Assembly: GCF_002760615.1 (NCBI RefSeq)
Contig: NZ_AWWI01000120.1
Span: 30,838-94,837, forward strand
DNA: 64,000 nt
From: Puniceibacterium antarcticum
Lineage (GTDB): Bacteria > Pseudomonadota > Alphaproteobacteria > Rhodobacterales > Rhodobacteraceae
Direction of reading: 5' to 3'
In this document: positions 46,716-56,154 of the stretch, piece after piece
Numbering within the stretch: position 1 is the first letter of the stretch
Layout of the letters: each line of letters begins with the position of its first letter
Made by a program: the position numbers and the translations under genes
The notes under the pieces: model-generated
Told to the model about the DNA's origin: nothing
What the model saw: only the letters and a program-made list of their open reading frames with translations
The model's database searches: none

Positions 46716-48032
46716 ATGACAAGAACTGCCTCGACCATGGCCGAACAGGACGCCCGCGCGCTGCATCACGCGCAGATCCCGCTGGAACCGGGCGAGATTT
46801 CCATTGGCGTCATTATTGGACGGACCTCGGAATTCTTCGACTTTTTTGTCTATGCGATCGCCTCGGTGCTGGTATTCCCCGCGCTCGTCTTTTCTTTCAC
46901 TGACCCGCTGCACGGAACGATCTATTCCTTTGCAATCTTCGCGCTTGCCTTTCTGGCCCGCCCGTTCGGCACCGCCATCTTCACGCTGATCGACAAGAAT
47001 TTTGGGCGCGGGGCCAAGCTGACCTCCGCTTTGTTCCTTCTGGGGGCCTCAACCGCAGCGCTGGCATTCACCCCAAGCTTTGATGACGTGGGCTGGTATG
47101 CGATTGTGATTCTTGCCGTTCTCCGGATTGGTCAGGGGCTTGCCCTGGGCGGCGCTTGGGATGGTCTCGCATCACTTCTCGCGATGAACGCACCTGCGAA
47201 CCGCCGGGGATGGTACGCCATGGTCCCTCAGCTGGGCGCGGCGCTTGGCATGATCGTGGCCAGCGGCATTTTCGTATTCCTCGTGACAAGACTGAGCGCG
47301 CAGGACTTTATGGACTTTGGCTGGCGCTATCCCTTCTTTGTGGCTTTTGCGATCAACGTCGTGGCCTTGTTCGCACGGCTACGCATTGTGGCAACACCTG
47401 AATATGAAAAGCAGTTTGCCAACCTTGAACTGACCCCGGTCCGGGTCAGCGAGACAATTGCAAATGAGGGCCGCAACGTGCTGCTTGGCGCATTTACCCC
47501 CCTTGCCAGCTTTGCTCTTTTCCACATGGTCACGGTGTTCCCGCTGTCATGGGTTTTTCTGTTCACTACCGACAATCCGGCGGACTTTCTGACGATCGAG
47601 ATCCTGGGCGCCATCATAGGGTTTTTCGCTATCATGTTGTCAGGCCTTCTGGCAGATAGGATCGGTCGGCTCAGACTGCTGACGGGGTGTGCGGTTGCCA
47701 TCGGCGCCTTTGCCCTGTGCGCCCCAGTGCTGTTGAGCGGCGGTGCAACCGGCCAGATTGTCTATATGTTCACCGGTTTTGCGCTGCTTGGCCTGTCGTT
47801 CGGTCAGTGTTCAGGGGCAGTTGCCGTGCGGTTTTCGCGGCGGTACCGCTATACAGGCTCGTCCTTGACCTCTGACATCGCCTGGCTTTTCGGGGCAGGA
47901 TTTGCCCCGGTCGTCGCACTGTTGCTGTCGTCCTCGCTGGGATTGTGGACAAGTGGCGCCTATCTGCTGTCCGGTGCCATCTGCACGTTCATCGCGCTGC
48001 GGGTGACCAAACAGCTGGAGTTTGATGATTGA
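46716..48032 (+). CDS. MFS transporter (metabolite:H+ symporter-like)
   Basis: The 438-residue protein has 12 predicted helices. It begins, after a polar start, with GRTSEFFDFFVYAIASVLVFPALVF, like the MHS group of MFS permeases, and has the loop motif pattern DKNFGRGAKL between helices 2 and 3 and LADRIGRLR later. The substrate is unknown. It is divergent from cyoA and may share its operator. The ATG at 46716 (CGGAG upstream) or at 46737 could be used. Confidence 0.87.
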   Translation: MTRTASTMAEQDARALHHAQIPLEPGEISIGVIIGRTSEFFDFFVYAIASVLVFPALVFSFTDPLHGTIYSFAIFALAFLARPFGTAIFTLIDKNFGRGAKLTSALFLLGASTAALAFTPSFDDVGWYAIVILAVLRIGQGLALGGAWDGLASLLAMNAPANRRGWYAMVPQLGAALGMIVASGIFVFLVTRLSAQDFMDFGWRYPFFVAFAINVVALFARLRIVATPEYEKQFANLELTPVRVSETIANEGRNVLLGAFTPLASFALFHMVTVFPLSWVFLFTTDNPADFLTIEILGAIIGFFAIMLSGLLADRIGRLRLLTGCAVAIGAFALCAPVLLSGGATGQIVYMFTGFALLGLSFGQCSGAVAVRFSRRYRYTGSSLTSDIAWLFGAGFAPVVALLLSSSLGLWTSGAYLLSGAICTFIALRVTKQLEFDD

Positions 48033-48132
48033 TCTTCACGAGCTGATTGGCTTGTACTTAGGAGGCGCAAAACAAACGCGCCTCCCCGTTTCCGGAAGGC
48101 ACCCTGAAGCTTCAGGATCTTCGTTTCAAATT

Positions 48133-48181
48133 GACCACGCGGTGTTTCATGCGCATGCTATCTGAAACACCGCGTGTGGTC
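48133..48181. terminator. Long hairpin between convergent MFS and Anbu genes
   Basis: GCGGTGTTTCA (48139-48149) pairs perfectly with TGAAACACCGC (48163-48173). An outer ACCAC / GTGGT extends the stem across a two-base bulge. There is no T-run on either side. Its position at the end of two convergent genes suggests a shared 3'-end structure. Confidence 0.6.
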
Positions 48182-48186
48182 TGAAT

Positions 48187-48915
48187 TCAGACCACATCGA
48201 TCTGCTGAAAACCGTCCTTCAAGGCCTTGGACCAGGCGCTGCTCATCTTGGCAAAACCTTCATCCGTCGCCTCAATCCGCCGCAGTTCAGACACTTCAAG
48301 CGCGTCAGTCTTGATCACGGCCAGATCAAGCGGCATCCCCACGCTGAGGTTGGAGCGCAGGGTTGAATCCATCGAAAGCAGCACGGCTTTCTGCGCTTCG
48401 GCGAGCGATGTTTCGGGTGTGATCACACGGTCAAGAATTGGCTTCCCATACTTGTGCTCCCCGATCTGCAGATAAGGCGTATCAGCTGTCGCCTCGATAA
48501 AATTGCCCTCTTTGTAGATGAGGAACATGCGCATCGGGCCGCCCTTGCGCTGACCGGCAACAATCATAGAGGCGCTTGCGCCCTGATTCATGCGGCTGAT
48601 CTTGTTGGACACCTCGACCGTCACGTCGGACAATACGCTGCCCACCAGTTGCGCGACCTTGAGCATGGTCGGCGCCTTGAGAATCGATTCGGTTTCGTCG
48701 GCATCCGGATTTTCGGCGGCATCGGTGAGCCGCGCGATCACTGTCTGCGTCACGGACAAGCTGCCTGCCGTCATGATTGCGACAACCCTCTCGCCCGGAA
48801 CCGAGAAGGTGAACATTTTCCGGTATATTGCGATGTTGTCGAGCCCCGCGTTCGTGCGCGTATCAGACAGCAGCACAACCCCGGCGTCCAGTAGCAGACC
48901 GACACAGTAAGTCAT
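48187..48915 (-). CDS. Anbu: proteasome-like (Ntn-hydrolase) peptidase
   Basis: The 242-residue protein has the bacterial Anbu / predicted proteasome-type protease sequence. MTYCVGLLLDAGVVLLSDTRTNAGLDN places a Thr directly after the initiator Met, the catalytic N-terminal nucleophile of proteasome-type subunits, with no propeptide. The ATG at 48915 is chosen for that reason and because AGGGG lies ten bases ahead; an in-frame ATG three codons earlier is too close to that site and would bury the Thr. Anbu assembles into helical rings in related bacteria; its substrate is unknown. It ends an operon with transglutaminase-like, alpha-E and ATP-grasp proteins. Confidence 0.92.
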   Translation of the reverse strand: MTYCVGLLLDAGVVLLSDTRTNAGLDNIAIYRKMFTFSVPGERVVAIMTAGSLSVTQTVIARLTDAAENPDADETESILKAPTMLKVAQLVGSVLSDVTVEVSNKISRMNQGASASMIVAGQRKGGPMRMFLIYKEGNFIEATADTPYLQIGEHKYGKPILDRVITPETSLAEAQKAVLLSMDSTLRSNLSVGMPLDLAVIKTDALEVSELRRIEATDEGFAKMSSAWSKALKDGFQQIDVV

Positions 48916-49021
48916 CGAACCCATACCCCTACAGATGGTTTAGAGCACAGCTAGTCCCAAACGTTAACTGCTGCAATGCGCTCGCTGTGCTCTATCCTGT
49001 CAGAAGTGTGTGGAAACTCTA

Positions 49022-49840
49022 TTACTGCTGATATTGCGACATCACGGCGACCGAAACGTCCAGATGTTCCTTCACCCCGGCATTCATTATTCCCCGAATG
49101 GGCGCTGCATCCTGTGCGTCATACCCAGAACAGAGCCGGATATAGCGTTCATCGGGGCAGCAGCGGTTGGAGGCATCAAAGCCGACCCAGCCAAGCCCCT
49201 GAACGTAAAGTTCGGCCCAGGCATGGCTGGCCTCACCCATCGCATCCTCGCCCGAATGCAGATAGCCCGCCACATAGCGCGCCGGGATATCAGCGGCATG
49301 GGCCACAGCGATCAGCGCGTGTGTATGATCCTGACACACGCCCTTACCACCGGCTAGCGCCTCTGCGGCGGTGGTCATTTCCTCGGTCGCGCCAGGCACG
49401 TATTCGATGGCTTCGTTCACCGCACGGGCCAGCGCATGGGCGCGGTTCAGCGCGCTGTCGCCGTCCAAGCCCTCCAGCGCCGCGGCAGACAATTCGCGCA
49501 AAGCGGTGTCGGGACGTATCATCCGGGTCCGGCGCAGATATGTAGTCGGAGGTACTGTCTCACGATAATTGCGCAGTACACCGAACAGATCGACTGTTTC
49601 GACCTCACCGATCACCTCGATCACCAGCTCGTCAACGGGCCCACGGACCGAGATCGTCTCGACCATATCGCCGGCAGAGTCGCGAAACGCCGCCCCGCGA
49701 ATGGCGTCGCCCGTGGTCACGGTCCAGGACAGGATGTTCTGACTGCCGCAGGTAGAGGGAATCAGCTTGTGCGTCTGGACCAGCCCGCGCGCGGGCGTGT
49801 CGAAAGAGTAGCGCGTGACGTGTTTGACGTTCAGCCTCAT
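49022..49840 (-). CDS. Transglutaminase-like protein of the Anbu operon
   Basis: The 272-residue protein has an N-terminal beta-rich domain (RLNVKHVTRYSFDTPARGLVQTHKL) and a C-terminal transglutaminase-like peptidase fold with Cys169 (GKGVCQDHTHAL), His206 (ASHAWAEL) and Asp222 (GFDASN), a complete triad. Such proteins often cleave amide bonds rather than cross-link. No signal peptide is seen. Its start overlaps the alpha-E gene stop by four bases. Confidence 0.9.
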   Translation of the reverse strand: MRLNVKHVTRYSFDTPARGLVQTHKLIPSTCGSQNILSWTVTTGDAIRGAAFRDSAGDMVETISVRGPVDELVIEVIGEVETVDLFGVLRNYRETVPPTTYLRRTRMIRPDTALRELSAAALEGLDGDSALNRAHALARAVNEAIEYVPGATEEMTTAAEALAGGKGVCQDHTHALIAVAHAADIPARYVAGYLHSGEDAMGEASHAWAELYVQGLGWVGFDASNRCCPDERYIRLCSGYDAQDAAPIRGIMNAGVKEHLDVSVAVMSQYQQ

Positions 49841-50790
49841 GTCGGCATCCCCTGGAGATAGCTTTCGTGTACGGTGTAGGCCAGATCGCCGTTCTGACGC
49901 ATGAAACGGATTAGGAATTCATGCAGACCTTCATCAAAGATATCCTTGACCTGCGCTTCGGCCAGCTCGGCCAGAATTTCGCGGACCTTGGACTGGGCCG
50001 GGGTGGCCCCCCCATAGCCGCGCCCGATGTGGTCCAGATGTTCGCAGGAATGTTGAACGGCCGACAGAAGAGAGCGCGGGAACATCCGGTTGAGAATCAG
50101 GAAGTCCGCGATCTTTGCAGCGGTCAGTTCTCCGGGATAAGTCCAGCTGAAGGCGCGGTGCGCCGACATCGACCGTAGCAGGGTCACCCATTGCGACTGA
50201 TCCAGACCCGAGCCGACGTAGCTCACGCTGGGCAGGAGGACGTAGTATTTGACGTCCAGCAGGCGGGCGGTGTTGTCGGCGCGTTCTATGCCGAAACCGG
50301 TCCCCATGAAATGATAACCGTCGTTGCGCAGCTGGGTCGTTTCGATGCAGCCCCGGATCAGCGCGGTGGACCGAAGCGTCCATTCGGTCAGATCGCTGAG
50401 CTGCAGCTTGGACCGTTCCGTGCGCTGAAACTGCTTCAGTTCCTGAAACGCGCCGTTGATCGCGTCCCAGACGGAGGAGGTCAGTGCCGTGCGCACGATG
50501 CGCGCGTTTTCGCGCGCCATGTTAAGACAGGACAGGACCGATGACGGGTTGTCCGCGTCAAAGAACAGGAAGGTTTCTGCATTGCGCTGGACCGTGTCGC
50601 TATATTTTTCGTTGAACATCTCCAGCGTACCATTGGCCTGAAGGATTGCTTCCCAGTCGTTGCGAAAGCCGCCGCCGATGTCGGGAAGCAGCGCGCTGCG
50701 CCCGCCGACTTCAAGCAGGCGTGCGGTGGTTTCTGCGCGTTCGATATAGCGCGCCATCCAGTAAAGGTGATTGGCTGTCCTGCTCAGCAT
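49837..50790 (-). CDS. Alpha-E domain protein
   Basis: The 317-residue, helix-rich protein begins MLSRTANHLYWMARYIERAETTARLLEV, the typical alpha-E (DUF403) opening, and later has HRAFSWTYPGELTAAKIADFLILN. The biochemical role is unknown. It is nearly always found beside the circularly permuted ATP-grasp protein and a transglutaminase-like protein, as here. It starts five bases after the ATP-grasp stop. Confidence 0.9.
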   Translation of the reverse strand: MLSRTANHLYWMARYIERAETTARLLEVGGRSALLPDIGGGFRNDWEAILQANGTLEMFNEKYSDTVQRNAETFLFFDADNPSSVLSCLNMARENARIVRTALTSSVWDAINGAFQELKQFQRTERSKLQLSDLTEWTLRSTALIRGCIETTQLRNDGYHFMGTGFGIERADNTARLLDVKYYVLLPSVSYVGSGLDQSQWVTLLRSMSAHRAFSWTYPGELTAAKIADFLILNRMFPRSLLSAVQHSCEHLDHIGRGYGGATPAQSKVREILAELAEAQVKDIFDEGLHEFLIRFMRQNGDLAYTVHESYLQGMPT

Positions 50791-50794
50791 GTTC

Positions 50795-52198
50795 TCACTC
50801 CGCCAATACCCATGTATCTTTTACTCCACCGCCCTGACTTGAGTTCACCACTAGGGATCCTTCGGTCATCGCCACGCGGGTCAGGCCCCCGGGCACCAGT
50901 TCGATCGTTTCCCCCACCAGACAATATGGCCGCAGATCCACATGGCGCGGCGCGATACCTGCGTCCACAAAGGTCGGGCAGGCAGACAGAGAAAGCGTTG
51001 GCTGCGCGATGTAGTTTCCCGGGTTTTCGATGATCTTCTGACGGAAGAGCTCAATCGTGCTTTTGTCCGAAGCAGGGCCGACCAGCATGCCATAGCCGCC
51101 AGAGCCATGCACCTCTTTCACCACCAGCTCGGAAAGGTGTTCAAGAACGTATTTATAGTCGTCATTCTTGGCGCATTGCCAAGTCGGGACATTCTCAAGG
51201 ATCGGCGCCTCACCCAGATAAAAGCGAATCATTTCAGGGACGTAGGTGTAGATTGCCTTGTCATCTGCGACCCCCGCCCCCGGGCAGGAACAGATATTCA
51301 CCCCCCCCGAGCGGTAAACCGACATAAGCCCCGGCACGCCCAGCATCGAATCGGGCCGGAAGCACAGCGGATCAATGAAATCATCATCCAGTCGGCGGTA
51401 GATCACATCGACCTTCTTTGGACCTTCGGTGGTCTTCATCCAGACGAAATCGCCCTCGACAAACAGGTCCTGCCCTTCAACCAGCTCTACCCCCATGAGG
51501 TCGGCAAGGTAGGAATGCTCATAATAGGCGCTGTTGAACTGCCCAGGAGTAAGTATGACGACCGTCGGTTCACTGTCGCACTTCAGCGGGGCCACAGAGG
51601 CAAGCGTCTTTTTCAGCAGCCGAGCGTATCCGTCCACCGGCGCAATACGATTTTCGACGAAAAGTTGAGGAAACATGCGCATCATGACCTCGCGGTTCTG
51701 CAGCATGTAGCTTACGCCCGACGGCGTGCGGCAATTGTCTTCAAGTACAAAGAACTGATCCGCGCCCGTCCGCACCAGATCGATGCCCACGATATGAGAA
51801 TAGATGTTGCGCGGCGGGCGGAAACCAATGGCGGCCTTTTCAAAGGCAGCATTCTTGGTGATCAGATGTTCAGGAATACGCCCGGCCTTGATGATCTCAC
51901 CCCGGTCATAGACGTCAGCCAGAAAGGCGTTCAACGCCGCCGCCCTCTGACGTATCCCGCGATCAAGCTTGCGCCATTCGCTGTTGGTAAAGACGCGCGG
52001 GAACATGTCAAAGGGGATAAGTCGTTCTGGATCGCCGCCCTCGCCATAGACGGCAAAAGTGATACCGACGCGTTTGAAAAGATTCTCGGCCTCGCTCTGC
52101 TTCAAGCTCCGCAGATCGTCGGGCATGGATTTGTGCCAGCGTTCAAGACTTTCGTAAGCCGCACGCACTTCTGCACCATTGAGCATTTCATTGAACAA
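50795..52198 (-). CDS. Circularly permuted ATP-grasp protein
   Basis: The 467-residue protein of the circularly permuted ATP-grasp type 2 family (DUF404/407) has [32 protein letters not shown] near residue 150, the segment [30 protein letters not shown] near 210, and [15 protein letters not shown] near 365. It is predicted to be an ATP-dependent carboxylate-amine (peptide bond) ligase. It is first in the operon with alpha-E, transglutaminase-like and Anbu proteins. Confidence 0.9.
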   Translation of the reverse strand: [467 protein letters not shown]

Positions 52199-52709
52199 GA
52201 GATCATTCCGTTCGTTCAGGAGTGTAAACCATTCGTGAATAACACATCACCTGCGGCTCCGTATGTAAAACCGATAATCCAGCAGCAGTCCCAGCCCGAC
52301 TTCATTGGATTAATAATCAGGCAAAACCAGATGTCGCACACGCCAAAGTGGAAAGCAAACTGCGGAATTTCGCACAAAAACTGGCATCTTTGCCTGATAG
52401 CACGTGATTTCCTCGCGATCTTTGCCGATGTTGCCCGAAAATATGGCGGACCCAAGGTAAACCGATCACAAAATAATCAAATGCATTCAGTCGGGCGTTG
52501 CGATCGTCGGGAATGTTGGCTTGTGACGCGGCAAACATCACCGTGGTAACGCGTCTTCGTGTTGAAGGCGGACCACATCGCGCAACCGTCCTGAGGATGG
52601 ACCGCGGCCAAAACAAAAACGCTGCGGCGGGAGGACGGGCGGGATTCCGCAACGGGGCCAAGCTCTGAATTACGTCTTTGACATGCTGCACCACAACGGG
52701 ATGGACTAC
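52199..52709. promoter_or_regulatory. Divergent spacer between the Anbu operon and urtA
   Basis: This 510-base gap must hold promoters for both operons. Bases 52300-52330 are AT-rich. I looked for a sigma54 -24/-12 pair and an NtrC site ahead of urtA and found nothing convincing. Short open frames here have no ribosome sites, and I call no gene. Confidence 0.4.
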
Positions 52710-53996
52710 ATGATTTCCAAGCTTTCACTTACGGCACTTGCCACCACCGCTCTGGTCGGCCTTGCCGGTGCGGCTTCGGCGCAGGACTGCCCAATCAAGA
52801 TCGGCGTACTGCATTCGCTGTCTGGCACCATGGCGATTTCCGAGACCACCCTCAAAGACACCATGCTGATGCTGATCGCAAAGCAGAACGAAAAAGGCGG
52901 CGTTCTGGGCTGCCAGCTAGAAGCCGTGGTCAAGGACCCTGCCTCTGACTGGCCGCTGTTTGCAGAAAAAGCCCGCGAGCTGATCTCGAACGACAAGGTC
53001 GTCGTGACCTTTGGCAGCTGGACCTCCTCCTCGCGCAAGGCCGTTCTGCCGATCCTCGAAGAGCTGAACGCACTCTACTTCTACCCCGTCCAGTACGAGG
53101 GCGAAGAAAGCTCGAAGAACGTGTTCTACACCGGCGCCGCGCCAAACCAGCAGGCGATCCCGGCGGTGGATTATTTCCTCGAAGAGCTTGGCGTTGAAAA
53201 GTTCGCTCTGCTCGGCACCGACTACGTCTATCCCCGTACCACCAACCGCATCCTTGAGGCTTACCTCAAGGACAAGGGCATCGCCGCCGAAGACATCTTT
53301 GTGAACTACACGCCCTTCGGTCAGTCCGACTGGGCCACAATCGTGTCCGACGTCGTGGCCCTTGGTGCCGACGGCAAACAGGTCGGCGTGATTTCGACCA
53401 TCAACGGCGATGCGAACATCGGTTTCTACAAGGAGCTCGCAGCGGCCAACGTGTCGGCAGATGACATCCCCGTCGTCGCCTTCTCGGTCGGCGAAGAGGA
53501 GCTCTCGGGCCTCGACACCTCCAACCTCGTCGGCCACCTTGCAGCGTGGAATTACTTCATGACCGCCGACACGCCTGCCAATGCCGAATTCATCAAGGAA
53601 TGGCACGCATATATCGGTGACGACAAGCGTGTGACCAACGACCCGATGGAGGCGCATTACATCGGCTTCAACATGTGGGTGAACGCGGTCACAGCCGCAG
53701 GCACCACCGATGTGGACGCGGTACGCGAAGCGATGTGGGGTCAGGAATTCCCGAATCTCACCGGCAGCACCGCCGTCATGGGCACAAACCACCACCTGTC
53801 CAAGCCGGTCCTGATCGGCGAAATCCGTGCCGATGGTCAGTTTGACATCATCTCCCAGACCGAGCCGGTCGCGGGCGATGCCTGGACCGATTACCTGCCT
53901 GAATCCGCGGTCCTGACCTCGGATTGGAAAGAGCTCGGCTGCGGCATGTACAACACTCAGACCGAAACCTGCGTTCAGATGAAGTCCAACTACTGA
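52710..53996 (+). CDS. urtA: Urea ABC transporter substrate-binding protein
   Basis: The roughly 428-residue protein has a signal peptide ending GAASAQD, then a type I binding fold. Segments CPIKIGVLHSLSGTMAISE, FGSWTSSSRKAVLPI and LYFYPVQYEGEESSKNVFYTGAAPNQQ are characteristic of UrtA. It binds urea in the periplasm. The start is uncertain (52701 or 52710). An intrinsic terminator-like hairpin follows the stop before urtB. Confidence 0.94.
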   Translation: MISKLSLTALATTALVGLAGAASAQDCPIKIGVLHSLSGTMAISETTLKDTMLMLIAKQNEKGGVLGCQLEAVVKDPASDWPLFAEKARELISNDKVVVTFGSWTSSSRKAVLPILEELNALYFYPVQYEGEESSKNVFYTGAAPNQQAIPAVDYFLEELGVEKFALLGTDYVYPRTTNRILEAYLKDKGIAAEDIFVNYTPFGQSDWATIVSDVVALGADGKQVGVISTINGDANIGFYKELAAANVSADDIPVVAFSVGEEELSGLDTSNLVGHLAAWNYFMTADTPANAEFIKEWHAYIGDDKRVTNDPMEAHYIGFNMWVNAVTAAGTTDVDAVREAMWGQEFPNLTGSTAVMGTNHHLSKPVLIGEIRADGQFDIISQTEPVAGDAWTDYLPESAVLTSDWKELGCGMYNTQTETCVQMKSNY

Positions 53997-54007
53997 TCCA
54001 GCGTTTC

Positions 54008-54043
54008 GCGGGCGCGGACCCTCCCTTCCGCGCCCGCTTTTTT
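54008..54043 (+). terminator. Intrinsic terminator/attenuator between urtA and urtB
   Basis: GCGGGCGCGG (54008-54017) pairs perfectly with CCGCGCCCGC (54028-54037) and is followed by six T. It is a full terminator placed inside the operon, 28 bases before urtB, so most transcripts would stop after urtA and a minority continue. Confidence 0.85.
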
Positions 54044-54071
54044 GCACGATTTTACATGTCAGGCGGTATTC

Positions 54072-56030
54072 ATGCTTCGCGCGCTTTTCCTTGCCTTTGC
54101 GCTGTTCCTCTCCATGTCAGGCGTTCAAGCCCAGACCCAGAGCCCAACAGAGGATCTTCAGACCGTCCTCCAGCGCCATGCAGCCGAGGTTGCCAATCCG
54201 GGTCGGCTCAGCGTCGGTGCACTGATCGCCGATCTTGTCGCCTCTAGGCAGCCTAACGTTGCGAGCTTCCTTGAACGCTGGCAGGATAAGGGCGTTTATC
54301 AGCGCACAACCGACGGTCTTTTCTTCTATGCCATACGGCAAGGTGACGCCTACGCTCTGACCAACATGACAACCGGCGAATCCGCAGGCACTGCCCCCGC
54401 CGATGTGATGACCGAAATCCGCCCCAACGGCGGTGTGCGCCGCGTGATCGGCGCGGCACTCGTCCAGTTCCAGCTCTCTGATCCCGATCGCGCCCGCCGC
54501 GTCGCCGCCCTCGACGCCATCTCGCGAAGCCCCGATGCCGATCAGATCGACCCCCTGCGCGCCTCGATCGAAGGTGAGCCGGACCCGGCGCTGAAGCTGC
54601 GCAAGGAACGTCTTGCCGGCCACCTGCGCGCCCGCTTCGGCAAATCGACCGAAGACCGGATCGGCGCGATCAACGAACTCTCCTCGGCCCTAGACGTTGA
54701 AACCCGTTCGGTCCTCAATCTGGTCCTCACCACAACCTCCGGCGTCGCCCCCTCAGTGCCCGAAGGCACCAATGTCGCCCGCATCCTCAAGGTCGGCACC
54801 GACATCAATGAGGCTGTCGCCTACAACCGCCTCGTCGATGCAAATCTCGCCCCCGCCCCGATACCCCCGGCCGCGGTCAAGGCCGCACTGACCGCCAATA
54901 TCACCGACGGTCGCGTCGGCGGCATCCCGGTCGGCCAGCTCGGAAATGAGACGAACCGCTCCGACGCCTATGATGCCCTCGCCACCGCAGGCACCGTACC
55001 GCCGCAGGTGACACCCGCGATCCGCACCGCCGCCCTGTCCTCCAACGTCTTTTACGACGCCTACACCGAACCCAACCCGGCCGTCACCGACGCCGCCCGC
55101 GCCGCACTGGACGAGGTCGAAGCCCGCGTCGCCCGCTATCAGATCATCGACATCAGCATGGATGCGCTCTCCCTCGCCTCAATCTACTTCCTCGCAGCCA
55201 TCGGCCTTGCCATCACCTTCGGCGTGATGGGGGTGATCAACATGGCCCATGGCGAATTCATCATGATGGGCGCCTATACCGGCTATGTGGTGCAGCTTTT
55301 CATCCCCGACTACACCATCTCTTTGCTCGTTGCCCTGCCGCTGGCCTTTGCCGTGACCTTCGGCGCCGGTGTTGCTATGGAACGTCTGGTGATCCGCCAC
55401 CTCTACCACCGCCCGCTGGAAACCCTGCTCGCCACCTTCGGCATCTCGATCGCGCTGCAACAGCTGGCCAAGAACATCTTTGGCACACAGGCCCGCCCGC
55501 TCACCTCCCCCAGCTGGCTCGACGGCGCCTGGGTGATAAACGACGTGGTGCAGATCGCCAATATCCGCATCGCGATCTTCGTGCTGGCGCTGATATTCCT
55601 TGCCCTCATCCTCTTCGTGCTCAAACGCACACGTCTGGGGCTTGAGGTCCGCTCGGTCACCCAGAACCCCGGCATGGCCGCCTCCATGGGCATCAACCCC
55701 GACCGCATCAACATGCTCACCTTCGGCCTCGGCTCCGGCATCGCAGGTATCGCCGGCGTTGCGATCGGGCTCTATGCCAAGGTCACCTCGGAAATGGGCT
55801 CGGATTACATCGTGCAAAGCTTCATGACCGTGGTGGTGGGCGGCGTCGGCAACGTCTGGGGCACGCTGGCCGGCGCCAGCCTGATCGGCTTCCTGCAAAA
55901 GGGCATCGAATTCTTCAATCCCTCCAACACGCTGGCCGCCCAGACCTACATGATCCTGTTCATCATCCTCTTCATCCAGTTCCGCCCCAAGGGCATCGTC
56001 GCCCTCAAAGGCCGCGCGGCAGGAGACTGA
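54072..56030 (+). CDS. urtB: Urea ABC transporter permease, extended form
   Basis: The 652-residue protein has a signal peptide (LRALFLAFALFLSMSGVQAQ), an exported domain of about 330 residues and then a LivH-type permease (from about residue 360, LASIYFLAAIGLAITFGVMGVINMAHGEFIMMGAYTGY). The extended N-terminal part is usual for UrtB. LGLEVRSVTQNPGMAASMGI is the coupling region. The ATG at 54072 is used; the longer frame from 54042 overlaps the upstream terminator. Confidence 0.94.
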   Translation: MLRALFLAFALFLSMSGVQAQTQSPTEDLQTVLQRHAAEVANPGRLSVGALIADLVASRQPNVASFLERWQDKGVYQRTTDGLFFYAIRQGDAYALTNMTTGESAGTAPADVMTEIRPNGGVRRVIGAALVQFQLSDPDRARRVAALDAISRSPDADQIDPLRASIEGEPDPALKLRKERLAGHLRARFGKSTEDRIGAINELSSALDVETRSVLNLVLTTTSGVAPSVPEGTNVARILKVGTDINEAVAYNRLVDANLAPAPIPPAAVKAALTANITDGRVGGIPVGQLGNETNRSDAYDALATAGTVPPQVTPAIRTAALSSNVFYDAYTEPNPAVTDAARAALDEVEARVARYQIIDISMDALSLASIYFLAAIGLAITFGVMGVINMAHGEFIMMGAYTGYVVQLFIPDYTISLLVALPLAFAVTFGAGVAMERLVIRHLYHRPLETLLATFGISIALQQLAKNIFGTQARPLTSPSWLDGAWVINDVVQIANIRIAIFVLALIFLALILFVLKRTRLGLEVRSVTQNPGMAASMGINPDRINMLTFGLGSGIAGIAGVAIGLYAKVTSEMGSDYIVQSFMTVVVGGVGNVWGTLAGASLIGFLQKGIEFFNPSNTLAAQTYMILFIILFIQFRPKGIVALKGRAAGD

Positions 56031-56059
56031 TCATGACACCCCAAACCCTCTTCCCGCCT

Positions 56060-56122
56060 TCATCTGCCTCAAAATATCCCGGGGGTGAATTGGCCGCAGG
56101 CCAAGAGGGGGCTGGCCCCCTC
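56060..56122 (+). repeat. Dispersed intergenic repeat, copy 4, inside the urt operon
   Basis: The core (TCATCTGCC...AAAATATCCCGGGGG) is followed by hairpin 1, TTGGCC-GCA-GGCCAA (56090-56104), and hairpin 2, GAGGGGGC-TG-GCCCCCTC (56105-56122). Unlike the other copies it sits within a transcription unit, between urtB and urtC, in the 124-base gap. Confidence 0.85.
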
Positions 56123-56154
56123 CCCTTTGCCTCCAAACCCGCAGGACCAGAAAC

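Noticed and set aside
50942..52549. A 535-codon plus-strand open frame opposite the ATP-grasp gene
   Set aside because: The minus strand encodes a clear ATP-grasp family protein over the same bases, and the plus frame has no family features.
52216..52709. Sigma54/NtrC control of urtA
   Set aside because: I expected nitrogen control and looked for GG-N10-GC and a TGCACC-type dyad. The best candidate (GGCTTGTGACGCGG near 52516) has the wrong spacing.
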